Source of the DNA: Streptomyces marispadix | GTDB lineage: Bacteria > Actinomycetota > Actinomycetes > Streptomycetales > Streptomycetaceae | Length of the DNA stretch: 64,000 bases | NCBI RefSeq assembly: GCF_022524345.1 | Contig: NZ_JAKWJU010000002.1 | Span: 5,446,001-5,510,000, forward strand | Direction of reading: 5' to 3' | Part shown: piece after piece, positions 44,229 to 53,800 of the stretch | How the letters are laid out: each line of letters opens with the position of its first letter | Numbering within the stretch: the stretch's first letter is position 1 | Notes under the pieces: model-generated | The model's input: only the letters and a program-made list of their open reading frames with translations | Told to the model about the DNA's origin: nothing | Databases searched by the model: none | Position numbers and translations under genes: made by a program

Positions 44229-44755
44229 CTGCCAGCGTGTTGGAGCTGCGCCACTTCGCCCGCGAGGATCTGCCGCAGATCCGGCAGACGCTGATCGGCG
44301 TACACAACGAGGTCTACGCGGCGGAAATGGACGACGAATTCAACCAGAAGTTCCCCTGGTTCGTTGATCACTGGGGCGGTCGCCCCGGGTTCTCATGTGT
44401 CATCGCCTACGACAGCGACGACCGGCCCGCAGGCTTCGCGTACGGCGCACCGGCCGAGTCGGGGCGGGAGTGGTGGCGAGAGCACCTGACGTCGGAGCCG
44501 AAGAAGACGCGGACATTCGCCTTCTCCGAGTTGATGGTGCGCGAGAAGTGGCGGAAGACAGGTGCAGCCGAACGACTGCACCGGGAGTTGATGGACGCCC
44601 AGGACGCCGATCTCGCTGTTCTGCTGGTCGATGTCACGCATCCGAAAGTGCAGGCCCTGTACGAATCGTGGGGCTACCGCAAGGTGGGCGAACGCCAACC
44701 GTTCCCCGATTCCCCGTTGTTCGCCGTGATGCTGGCGAACCTCCCGCTGACATGA
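44225..44755 (+). CDS. GNAT family N-acetyltransferase
   Basis: 176 residues. RTFAFSELMVREKWRKTGAAERLHREL is the acetyl-CoA-binding motif A region (R/Q-x-x-G-x-G/A-like: RKTGAA), and VTHPKVQALYESWGYRKVGERQPF is the C-terminal GNAT hallmark. Translationally coupled to the upstream XRE-TPR gene; the SLOG-like gene follows 22 bp later. Acceptor unknown. Confidence 0.88.
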   Translation: MTASVLELRHFAREDLPQIRQTLIGVHNEVYAAEMDDEFNQKFPWFVDHWGGRPGFSCVIAYDSDDRPAGFAYGAPAESGREWWREHLTSEPKKTRTFAFSELMVREKWRKTGAAERLHRELMDAQDADLAVLLVDVTHPKVQALYESWGYRKVGERQPFPDSPLFAVMLANLPLT

Positions 44756-44776
44756 CCGGCCAAGGGAGAACAGCGA

Positions 44777-45265
44777 GTGACCACCATCGCCGTGACCGGG
44801 CACATGGACCTCTCCCATGCGGCCGGGCCCGCCGTGCGGGCCGAGCTTGAGAAGCGCCTGGCGGGCTACGACCCCGCGCAGTTGACCGGGGTTTCGTGCA
44901 TCGCCAGGGGTTCGGACTCGCTGTTCGCCGAGGCGGTGCTCGCGGTGGGCGGCCGACTCGTCGTAGTGGTACCGAGTGCGGACTACCGGCAGGCGAAGGT
45001 GAAGCCGGATCACGCGCCGACGTTCGACCGGCTTCACGCCGCCGCGCGTGAGGTGCTGGTGATGCCGCACGAGACCGCGAACAGGCAGGCTTACGAGGCC
45101 GCCGACGCCGTGCTGTTGGAGCGCGCCGACCGGCTCATGGCGGTCTGGGACGGGCAGCCGCCGTCGGGCAAGGGAGGCGGTACGGCCGACGTGGTGGCCA
45201 TGGCACGCGCCGCGGGCCTTCCCGTCGACGTGGTGTGGCCGGATGGGGCTGAACGGGGGCGCTGA
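44777..45265 (+). CDS. SLOG-like Rossmann-fold protein
   Basis: 162 residues. TTIAVTGHMDLSHAAG, SCIARGSDSLFAEAVLAVGGRLVVVVPS and YEAADAVLLERADRLMAVWDG, then GGGTADVVAMARAAGLPVDVVWP, follow the layout of SLOG/LOG-type nucleotide-binding domains (GG-D-FAEAVL, GGTADVV). Such domains bind or cleave nucleotide derivatives and are common in signalling and defence modules. The GTG at 44777 follows AGGGAGAA. Third gene of the XRE-TPR/GNAT operon. Confidence 0.75.
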   Translation: MTTIAVTGHMDLSHAAGPAVRAELEKRLAGYDPAQLTGVSCIARGSDSLFAEAVLAVGGRLVVVVPSADYRQAKVKPDHAPTFDRLHAAAREVLVMPHETANRQAYEAADAVLLERADRLMAVWDGQPPSGKGGGTADVVAMARAAGLPVDVVWPDGAERGR

Positions 45266-45640
45266 GTCTTGGCGACGGCCCGCACACCGACGAGTGCCGC
45301 GGCGTCAGGGACCTGCTGAACCCGTTCGGCCCCCCGGCTCGCGCCCGGCGGCACGCGGTGTGACGTTGTGAGGCAGTGCTGCCCGCCTGCGGTCGGTTCT
45401 CGTGGCGCCTCCGTCATGTCGAAGGACGGGAGGGGAACTGGGAGGCTCGGCAGGCGCTGGCGCGCCTGCGTCGGGTTGCGCGATGTGTCTTTCTGGTGAG
45501 CTCCCGAGGGCTACCCGGACTGGAAGGGCAGGTGCCTGGATGGACGTCACTGGAGCCCGGTCGGGGCGGGGCCGTGTTGTGGGTGGTGGTGACCGGGCGG
45601 GGACGCCTGCGTGTTCCGGGCGATCGGGGAGGTCGGACAG
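45266..45640 (+). other. 375-bp region before kaiB
   Basis: No gene supported. Open frames exist on both strands but lack starts with ribosome binding sites and read as low-complexity Arg/Gly sequence. It probably contains the kai operon promoter. Confidence 0.5.
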
Positions 45641-45958
45641 GTGACAGCGGGTTACGCGTTCTGCCTGTACGTGGCTGGGCAGTCGGAGCGGTCCAGCGCC
45701 GCCGAGTCGAATCTGCGTGCCTTGGCCGGGGCGCGGCTGCCGGACGGCTACGAGGTGGAAGTGGTGGATGTGGTGGCGCGGCCCGGGCTGGCAGAGGAGC
45801 AGCGGATTCTGGCCACGCCGACTGTGGTCAGGCTGCTGCCGCTGCCGCAGGTGCGGGTGATCGGGGACCTGTCCGATCCGCCGAGGGTCGCGTCCGCGCT
45901 GGGCCTGCCGGATGAGCCGAAGGACGCCCGGATGGGGAAGGAGGCCGGCGATGACTGA
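45641..45958 (+). CDS. kaiB: KaiB-like circadian clock family protein
   Basis: 105 residues. CLYVAGQSERSSAAESNLRAL, YEVEVVDVVARPGLAEEQRILATPTVVRLLPLPQVRVIGDLSDP is essentially the full KaiB thioredoxin-like signature. In cyanobacteria KaiB binds the KaiC CI ring; in heterotrophs KaiB homologues act in stress or timing systems. The GTG at 45641 has GGGAGG upstream. It overlaps the kaiC start by 8 bp. Confidence 0.93.
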   Translation: MTAGYAFCLYVAGQSERSSAAESNLRALAGARLPDGYEVEVVDVVARPGLAEEQRILATPTVVRLLPLPQVRVIGDLSDPPRVASALGLPDEPKDARMGKEAGDD

Positions 45959-47456
45959 CGGCGACGCGATCGAACGGGTTCCCACTGGGATCAACGGGTT
46001 CGACCAGGTGGCGATCGGCGGGCTGCCGGCAGGCAGGCCGACCCTGGTCACCGGCACGACCGGCAGCGGTAAGACGATCTTCGCGGGGGAGTTCCTCGCC
46101 CGCGGGATCGCGAGGAACGGTCAGACAGGGGTGTTCGTCACTTTCGAGGAGCCACCGGAGGCGATCCGGCGCAACTTCACCTCGCTGGGCTTTCCGATCG
46201 AGCAGTGGGAAGCCGAGGGGAAGTGGGTGTTCGTCGACGCCGCCGAAAGCAAGGACGAGGAAGCCGCCGTCGTCGGAGCCTACGATTTCGGCGCGCTGAC
46301 GTCCCGCATCGAGCACGCTGTCCGGCGGATCGACGCCTCCCGTGTGGTACTGGACTCGCTGGGGGCTGTGTTCGCCCGGTTCACCGACACCGGGATCGTC
46401 CGCCGGGAGAGCTACAGGGTCGCTTCCTCGCTGAACTCGCTAGGGGTCACCTCGATCATCACAGCCGAGCGGAACAGTGAGTACGACGGCGTATCCCGGT
46501 ACAGAGTCGAGGAGTTCGTCGTCGACAACGTGATCGTCCTGCGCAACGTGCTGTTTCAGGAGCGTCGGCGCCGGACGGTCGAGATCGTCAAGCTCCGGGG
46601 TGCCCCGCACCGCACGGGGGAATGGCTGTTCACCATCGACCCGCGCGAAGGGTTCGTCGTCATCCCCCTCGCTTTCCTCGGTATGCCGTCCGCGCCGGCC
46701 TCCAGTACCCGCGTGTCCTCCGGCAATTCCGGACTGGATCGGATGTGCGGCGGCGGGTTCTACCGGGACGCTGTCGTGCTGCTGTCGGGGCCCTCCGGGT
46801 CCGGCAAGACGCTGACCAGTCTGAAGTTCCTGGAGGCCGGTGTCACAGCAGGGGAGCGCTGCTTGGGATTCACCTTCGACGAGACCCGCGAGCAGATGAG
46901 GCGCAACGCCTCCGGCTGGGGAATCGACCTGGAGGCCATGGAGAAACGCGGCCAGCTGGAGGTGGTGTGCGACTACCCGGAAGTGGCCTCCTTGGAGGAC
47001 TACTTCATCCGGATCAGGCGGGCCGTGATGGATTTCCAGCCCGAGCGCCTGGTCATCGACACCCTGTCCGCACTGGAACGCATCGCTACACCGAGGGCGC
47101 TGCTGGACCTGGTGATCGCACTGGGCGCGGTCGTCCGCGAGCACCGCATCACCACGCTGTTCACCTCCGCGCCCGTCAGCCGCTTCACACCAGTGCAGAC
47201 ACCTTCGATCGCGCGCGAACTGGCCAGCCTCACCGACGTCACCATCGCACTGCGGTACTTCCAGGCGGCCGGGATGATCAAGCGCACCGTAGCCGTCGTG
47301 CAAAACCGCGGCTCTGCCCACGACGAGGCCGTGCGCCAGGTCACCATCGACTCCGGCGGCATGCATGTCGGCGCCCCGGTAACCACCCTCGATGAAATGG
47401 AAGCCGTCGGCTTGGACGCGCCACCGGGGCCGGGCGTCATCGGTGATGACATCTGA
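45951..47456 (+). CDS. kaiC: KaiC-like double RecA ATPase
   Basis: 501 residues. Two RecA-like domains: Walker A GTTGSGKT (near residue 38) and GPSGSGKT (near 281), DEDA-type motifs with catalytic Glu pairs (TFEEPPEAI; TFDETREQM) and Walker B regions VVLDSLGAV and LVIDTLSAL. Length is close to cyanobacterial KaiC (about 519). The autophosphorylated Ser-Thr pair of KaiC CII is not clearly conserved: the region after LERIATPRALLDL would hold it. Overlaps kaiB upstream; followed after 15 bp by a PAS/PP2C phosphatase, so a three-gene operon without kaiA. Confidence 0.93.
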   Translation: MTDGDAIERVPTGINGFDQVAIGGLPAGRPTLVTGTTGSGKTIFAGEFLARGIARNGQTGVFVTFEEPPEAIRRNFTSLGFPIEQWEAEGKWVFVDAAESKDEEAAVVGAYDFGALTSRIEHAVRRIDASRVVLDSLGAVFARFTDTGIVRRESYRVASSLNSLGVTSIITAERNSEYDGVSRYRVEEFVVDNVIVLRNVLFQERRRRTVEIVKLRGAPHRTGEWLFTIDPREGFVVIPLAFLGMPSAPASSTRVSSGNSGLDRMCGGGFYRDAVVLLSGPSGSGKTLTSLKFLEAGVTAGERCLGFTFDETREQMRRNASGWGIDLEAMEKRGQLEVVCDYPEVASLEDYFIRIRRAVMDFQPERLVIDTLSALERIATPRALLDLVIALGAVVREHRITTLFTSAPVSRFTPVQTPSIARELASLTDVTIALRYFQAAGMIKRTVAVVQNRGSAHDEAVRQVTIDSGGMHVGAPVTTLDEMEAVGLDAPPGPGVIGDDI

Positions 47457-47471
47457 GCGGCGCACCTCCTC

Positions 47472-48554
47472 ATGACGAGAGACGACCCCGGAGCCGGGGC
47501 CAGGGGGCTGGGAGGCGACCTCATCGACCTGGTCATCTCCGCGTCCGCTGACGGCGTCATCGCCGTGGACGGTCAGGGGATCGTCCGACTGTGCAACCCA
47601 GCCGCCATGGAGCTCTTCGGCCGCCCCGCCCATGATCTGCTGGACGCCCCGTTCGGCTTCCCGATCGTGGCCGGCCAGTCGACAGACGTGGAGCTGACGC
47701 AGCCCGGAGGCGGCGTAAGAGTTGTCGAGATGCGCGTCAGCGCGACCACCGCGAACGGTGCTGCGCTGCGTGTCGTATCCCTGCGGGACGTCACGTCCCG
47801 ATGGCTCGCCTTCCAGCGGCTGCTGCTGCCGACGCTGCCGGACTTGGCGCCCCTCCAGGCGGCCGTCGTATACCGGCCCGCCGCCGAGCAGTTGGGCGGT
47901 GACTGGTACGACGCCCTGCCGCTGCCCGGCGGCGCCGTCGGTGCCGTCATCGGCGACGTCGCCGGGCACAGCCTGCAAGCCGCCGCCGCGATGGCCCAGA
48001 TCCGCAACATGCTGCGCGCCTTGCTCTACGAACAGCCCGCCGCACCCGGCTCGGTGCTGGCCACACTCGACCGAACGCTGCACGCGATCAACGAGAGCCC
48101 CGTCACCACCGCATGCGTGGCCTGCATCGAGCCGGGCAGCGACGGCTGGCGCCTGCGGTGGAGCAGCGCAGGCCATCTCCCGCCTCTGCTGCTCACCCCC
48201 GTCGGCGCGGCCGAGTTCCTGCATACCGAGCCCGGCCTGCCGCTTGGCGTCGAGCCAGGCCGGCCCCGCTTCGCCAGCACCCGTTCCCTGCCCGAAGGCG
48301 CCACCGTGGTCTTCTTCACCGACGGGCTCATCGAACGGCCCGGCGAGTCCCTCGACGTGGGCCTGGCCTCCCTCGCCGCGATCGCCGAACGCAGCACCCA
48401 CCTGCCGCTGGACGAACTGTGCCGGACCCTCGCCGACCAGCACCCCGGCAACGGCCACGACGACATCGCCCTCCTCGCCCTGCGCATGCCCGATGCGCCC
48501 CACCACGATCGCGCCACGGACCGAACTCGTCACCCCGATGGGTCGAGCTTCTGA
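47472..48554 (+). CDS. PAS-PP2C (SpoIIE-type) serine/threonine phosphatase
   Basis: 360 residues. An N-terminal PAS domain (DLVISASADGVIAVDGQGIVRLCNPAAMELFG) and a C-terminal PPM/SpoIIE phosphatase with GGDWYDALPLPGGAVGAVIGDVAGHSLQAA and GHDDIALLALR, supplying the metal-binding Asp residues. Such proteins dephosphorylate anti-anti-sigma factors in partner-switching. Located 15 bp after kaiC, it is the likely output module of the kai operon. Confidence 0.93.
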   Translation: MTRDDPGAGARGLGGDLIDLVISASADGVIAVDGQGIVRLCNPAAMELFGRPAHDLLDAPFGFPIVAGQSTDVELTQPGGGVRVVEMRVSATTANGAALRVVSLRDVTSRWLAFQRLLLPTLPDLAPLQAAVVYRPAAEQLGGDWYDALPLPGGAVGAVIGDVAGHSLQAAAAMAQIRNMLRALLYEQPAAPGSVLATLDRTLHAINESPVTTACVACIEPGSDGWRLRWSSAGHLPPLLLTPVGAAEFLHTEPGLPLGVEPGRPRFASTRSLPEGATVVFFTDGLIERPGESLDVGLASLAAIAERSTHLPLDELCRTLADQHPGNGHDDIALLALRMPDAPHHDRATDRTRHPDGSSF

Positions 48555-48780
48555 GAGCCGCGTAGTTCTGGGCACCCAACCGCCCGACGACGCGCCGTCG
48601 TTCGCAGCGAGGCTGCCGTTCCGTCCTCGGGGAGACGGCGCCCGGTCCCCGGCCGGAACTTGTCGGGCCGGGGCCCGGGGGTCGGGCTCGATGGCTCTTC
48701 CGCGACCGTACGACGGTGTTCGGCGGGGGATCTGGCGCTCGGGAGGGGGCTGTTGGGGCCCAGATGTGAGGAGGGCAGGG

Positions 48781-49726
48781 CTACTTCATGAGCCAGTCGG
48801 TCTTCGCGCTCTTGTCGCCGATCTGCCAGGTGATGGACGGCATGTCACCGGGCTTGAGGGACTTGTCCGTGCCGACCTCGGTGCGCAGTTCGGTGCTCTG
48901 GCCAGGGTCGAGGTCGAGGGGGACGTCCGGGCACACCGAGGTTCCGGAGTCGCCGTCGACGACATGGCAGGGCGTCTTGACGAGGTTGCCGTCGCGGTCC
49001 TGGTAGACGACGTTGTAGCCCCATTTCACGCCCTCGGGGCCCAACTTGAGGGTGATGTCCTGCTTGTCGATGCGCTTGTCGCCGGTGTTCGTGACGTTGA
49101 TCCGCGGCGTGGCGTTCCCGCCCGCCGTCGTCGAGATGTTGGGGACCGGCTTGGGGTCGACCTTCGCATCGCCACTCGGCGGAGGCGTCGTCGGGCCCGG
49201 GGCGGGATTCCCGTTCGCTCAAGTCCTTGACGCGCCACAGCATCTTCTTGTCCAGGTCGGTGACGTAGATGCTGCCGCGCCCGTCGCGCGCCACTCCGAT
49301 CGGGTAACCCATTCCTGTGGCTACCGGATGCTTGTCCCCGGAGTCGAGGTCGACCTCCCACAGGTTGTGGCTGGTGTTGCCCGCGACGAATGCCTTCGAG
49401 GACCCTGCAAGAGCGATCTCATCCATCTGGCCGAGGTCCTTCGCCGCCGTCAGCGACGAGTGCGTGACCGCGTCCGTCGAGTGCCACGGAGTACGGACGA
49501 CCGAGCACGTTTTCCCCTTGACGGCTCGATGGCACCCTGCCGAGGGGCAGTTGAGCGGAGCCTTTGCCGACGCGTCAGCCTTGGCGGCGGCGGTCGGCGC
49601 TTCCGCTGCGGCAGCGGGGACTGCGGCGGCGATGCCGCCGGAGGCGATGGCGGCCACCGTCATCGCTGCCGTCAGCCACCGGGAACGCCTGTCGCGTACG
49701 GGGGAGTTGCGGTCGATCGTGTGCAT
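48781..49726 (-). pseudogene. Frameshifted secreted protein with propeller-like segment
   Basis: The ATG at 49726 (AAGGAG upstream) starts a signal peptide (WLTAAMTVAAIASGGIAAAV, cleavage near residue 40), then a propeller-like region (LWEVDLDSGDKHPVATGMG, IYVTDLDKKMLWRVKDL). Around 49200-49235 the reading leaves this frame. The continuation (NGNPAPGPTTPPPSGD, PRINVTNTGDKRIDKQDITL, PGDMPSITWQIGDKS) lies in another frame and ends at 48781. The total length is one base off a multiple of three, consistent with a single indel in the CCCGCCCCGGGCCC tract. Confidence 0.75.
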
Positions 49727-50770
49727 GTGGTGCTCCTTCAACGTGCGCGGACGAGGCAGGACCTTGTTTCTGCCGGGGCTCGTTCGCGCGCTCACTGAAG
49801 GAGTGCACGCCTCCCGCATCACACATCCCCGTCCCGCTTCGGCCACCCTGGCCATCACGGACCTCCCGGGCGCCCCGCGCCGCCCCCGCCTAGCGCCGTA
49901 CCGCCCCGCTGTCGAGCCCCGCGTACGAAGAGGCGGAAAACAGTGGGTGGTTGAGGATCGAACCAGCCGGGAAGCGTGGCCGGATGCCGCATCGACGGCC
50001 GAAAACGTATGCTTCGACCCCGTCAAGCGGTTGAATTCGCATCTGGTGCTCGCCTGTACACACGAATCCGTGGCAGGTACTTGCCATTGTGTGTCCGTCT
50101 CTTGTGACTCACGAGTATCAAGGCGTACTTTCTCCGCGCGTAGACGTTTCCGACCCCCACCGGGGACCGTCGCCGAGGAGGCACCGTGACCGCCAACTGC
50201 CCTTGTCCGAGGGTGAGATCGAGCAGACGCACAGAGCCGGGCCCGTCCGCCGCCGCGCTCGCGCCGGCCGCCGGGCGCACGTTCACGGAGTCGTGCGCGA
50301 GCGTCGCGGCCGTCCCATTCGTCGCCTCCCTCGCCGGGCCCGTCGGCGCCGCTGTCCACAGCGGGTGACGGGGCGCGGGTCCCGGATGTGCGCACCGGAG
50401 CGCGTGTTTGCTCAACGACGGCCGACGAGGCCGGAATCTGGTGCACAATCGCGGGACAACCGGAAGCCGCCGCGGCGTCACCGGTGCCGGGCCACGGGCA
50501 GGGCCGACCTCCTGCCGCCGGCGTGGTCCGTACAGGCCGCCGAACGGTTCCGGAAATGCCCGCTTCAATGCTGTGATCTGCCGCACAGTCCCTGTGAGGC
50601 ACATAAGCGGACGGTTACATGGCCATGACAAACGTAATAGACCATTGCGTTTCGTCTTTGTGACGTGTGTGTCAAGGCCCGGCTCGCTGTACCGCGGAGG
50701 GCGAAATGCCCGTTCGCATACGCCTCTTCGGTAGTTGACGGAGAGTGACGAGCAGGCGGACAGCCGCTGG
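49727..50770 (+). other. 1.04-kb region between the secreted-protein gene and the PKS operon
   Basis: No confident gene. It holds a near-palindrome TGGCAGGTACTTGCCA (50071-50086) and a promoter-like pair TTGTGA-18-TACTTT (50102-50131). A small GTG ORF at 50186-50368 has AGGAGG upstream but no recognisable product. The region 49980-50140 is less GC-rich than its surroundings. Confidence 0.4.
50186..50368 (+). CDS. Possible small ORF (60 residues)
   Basis: Begins VTANCPCPRVRSSRR and becomes Ala/Val-rich. The GTG has AGGAGG four bases upstream and lies 55 bp downstream of the TTGTGA/TACTTT pair. High G/C third positions also occur on the opposite strand, so coding is unproven. It resembles no family I know. 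Confidence 0.25.
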   Translation: MTANCPCPRVRSSRRTEPGPSAAALAPAAGRTFTESCASVAAVPFVASLAGPVGAAVHSG

Positions 50771-50799
50771 TTGACCGCATAAAAACCGTCCCGTCTACT
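50771..50799 (+). promoter_or_regulatory. SigA-type promoter of the PKS operon
   Basis: TTGACC (50771-50776) and TCTACT (50794-50799) are separated by exactly 17 bases. Transcription would start near 50806, past the in-frame ATG at 50804. This favours the ATG at 50846, which has GGGAG upstream. Confidence 0.5.
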
Positions 50800-50845
50800 A
50801 CGCATGGTCAGCTCACGGAAGTCGATCGTGCAGTCGGGAGAACCC

Positions 50846-53800
50846 ATGAGGATGCTGGATACGGACGCGTCCGACGTGTCCTCGCGATCGAATCCGGTCA
50901 TCGCGATCAACCCCGTGCACCGCCCGTCACCACGGCTGACCGCCGCCGCGTGCGCCGCGGGCGCACTCGGGGTGCTGGAACTGCCCGTCGGCGACGGCGC
51001 GTCGCGCGAGGCCGCCGGGCATCTCGAGTGCACGGAACGCTGGACGGCGCGCCCGTTCGGCGTCCGCATCCGCCCCGGCTGCCCCGTCACCGACGCCGAT
51101 CTTCCCGCGTCCGTGGGGACCGTGCTGCTGGCCGATCCCTCAAGGACGCCGGAGGAGTTCGGCGGCCGGCGCGTCCTCGTCGAGGCCACGGGGCTGGACG
51201 AGGCGCGCCGTGCCGCCGCCGCGGGGGCGCAGGGGCTGATCGTCAGGGGAACCGAAAGCGGCGGACGCACCGGTGAGTTGAGCACGTTCGTCCTGCTTCA
51301 GCGGGTGCTCGCGGACCGCGGCAGCGAACTGCCCGGCGGGCTGCCGCACGACATCCCCGTATGGGCCTGCGGAGGCATCGGCCCGCACACCGCCGCCGCG
51401 GCCGTCGTCGGCGGAGCCGAGGGCGTCGTGCTCGACACCCAGCTCGCGCTGCTGGACGAGGCCGGGCTGCCGTTGGAGACCGCCGACGCCCTCGCCGGGC
51501 TCGACGGCTCCGAGACCGTCGTCCACCACGGCATGCGCGTGCTGCGCAGGCGCGGGCCGGGCGTACCCGAACTGCCCGAGGACGCCGCGGAGTTCGCATC
51601 CCGCATCGGCGGCGACGATCTGCGCACCCAGTTCCTCCCCGTCGGACAGGACGCCTTCCTCGCCGCCTCGTTCGCGCGCCGCTGGAGCACCGTCTCCGAG
51701 GTGATCAGGGGCATGAGGGACGCCGTGGCCGCCGCCGTCGAGGACGACGACGCCGCCACCGCGCTGGGCCCCGGCGCCCCCGGGGCCGTCGCGCTCGGCA
51801 CCCGGCTGCCCGTGGCCCAGGGCCCCATGACACGCGTAAGCGACCAGGCGGAGTTCGCCGCCGCCGTCGCCGCGGGCGGTGCGCTGCCCTTCCTCGCTCT
51901 GGCCCTCGCAGGGCCCGCCCAGACCAGGACGATGCTGGAGGAGACCAAGTCCGCGCTGGGAGACGCCCCTTGGGGCGTGGGAGTCCTCGGCTTCGCCGAC
52001 GAGGAGATACGGGCGGCACAACTGGAGGTCGTACGGCAGATCCGGCCCACGCACGCGATCATCGCGGGCGGCCGTCCCGCGCAGGCCGCGGCGCTGGAGG
52101 CGGAAGGGATCTCCACCTTCCTGCACGTGCCGTCGCCGGGGCTGCTGCGGCAGTTCCTCGCCGCCGGCGCCCGCAAGTTCATCTTCGAGGGCGCCGAGTG
52201 CGGCGGCCACGTCGGGCCGCGCAACAGCTTCCCGCTGTGGGAGGCGCAGGCCGAGATCCTGCTGGAGTTCGTGGGACATCCGGGGGCGGGCAGGGAGAGA
52301 CCCGGCGCCGCCGGTGAGATCACCGTCCTCTTCGCCGGCGGCGTGCACGACGAACGCTCCGCCTCCATGGTCGCCGCCCTGGCCGCACCGCTCACCCGTG
52401 CCGGGGTCGCCACCGGCGTACTGATGGGCACCGCCTACCTCTTCACCCAAGAGGCCGTAGCCGCAGGGGCCATCCTTCCCCGCTTCCAGCAGCAGGTCGT
52501 GGCCGCAGAACGCACCGATCTGCTGGAGACCGCACCAGGACACGCCACCCGATGCGCGCACAGCGCCTTCACCTCCGACTTCGCCTCCCTCAAGCAGCAG
52601 TTGCGAGAGGCCGGGGTGCCCGAGCGTGAGGTGTGGGAGCAGCTTGAGAAGTTCAACGTCGGCAGGCTGCGCGTCGCCAGCAAGGGCATCGAACGCGTGG
52701 GCCCGGAGCTGCGCGGCGTGGACGAGCAACGCCAGGGCGCCGAGGGCATGTTCATGGCCGGAGAGGTCTGTGTGCTGCGCCGCGACGTCACGACCGTCGA
52801 AGCCCTCCACGACTCCGTCGGCGAGCGTGCCGCCGCACGGCTGCGGGAGCGCGCCCGGCGGCTGCGCGGCGAACTCGGCCTCGCCCACGGCGGATCGGAC
52901 GAGGAGGAGGGCGCGGCCGAGCCACTGCGCATCGCGATCGTCGGCATGGCGGGCATGTTCCCCGGCGCCGAGGACCTCGCCGCGTTCTGGGCCAACGTCC
53001 TCGCCGGCAAGGACTGCGTCACCGAGGTGCCGGAGGAGCGCTGGGACACGGAGCTGTACTACGCGCCCGACGGCGAGGGCGAGCGCACCCCGTCCCGCTG
53101 GGGCGGCTTCCTGCCCGAAATCCCCTTCGACCCGCTGGCCTTCGGCATCCCGCCGGCATCGCTGGCCAGCATCGAGCCCGTACAGCTCCTCGCGCTGGAG
53201 GCCGCAAGACGCGCACTGGCCGACGCGGGCTACGAGGGGCGCACCGGCGGCCACGCCCGTACGTCAGTGGTCTTCGGCGCCGAGGCGGGCAGTGATCTGT
53301 CCAACGCCAGCGTGCTGCGAACCGTACTGCCGTCGTATCTCGGCGGAGAGCTGCCCGACGCCCTCGACGAGCAGCTTCCGCGTCTCACGGAGGACTCCTT
53401 CCCCGGCGTGCTCGCCAACGTCATCGCCGGGCGCATCGCCAACCGCCTCAACCTCGGCGGCGCCAACTACACCGTGGACGCGGCCTGCGCCTCCTCGCTG
53501 ACCGCCGTCGACGTCGCCTGCAAGGAACTCGTCACCGGCACCAGCGATCTGGTGCTGTGCGGCGGCGCCGACCTGCACAACGGCATCAACGACTATCTGC
53601 TGTTCTCCTCCGTGCACGCCCTGTCGCCGACCGGCCGCTCCTCGACGTTCGACGGCGACGCCGACGGAATCGCCCTCGGCGAGGGCGTCGGCTGCGTGGT
53701 GCTCAAGCGCCTCGCCGACGCCGAACGTGACGGCGACAGGGTCTACGCGGTGATCGACGGCGTCGGCAGCGCCAGCGACGGGCGGGCCCTCGGCCTGACC

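Noticed and set aside
50023..51285. A 420-residue minus-strand frame upstream of the PKS
   Set aside because: No ribosome binding site and no motif; it crosses the promoter and the PKS 5' end.
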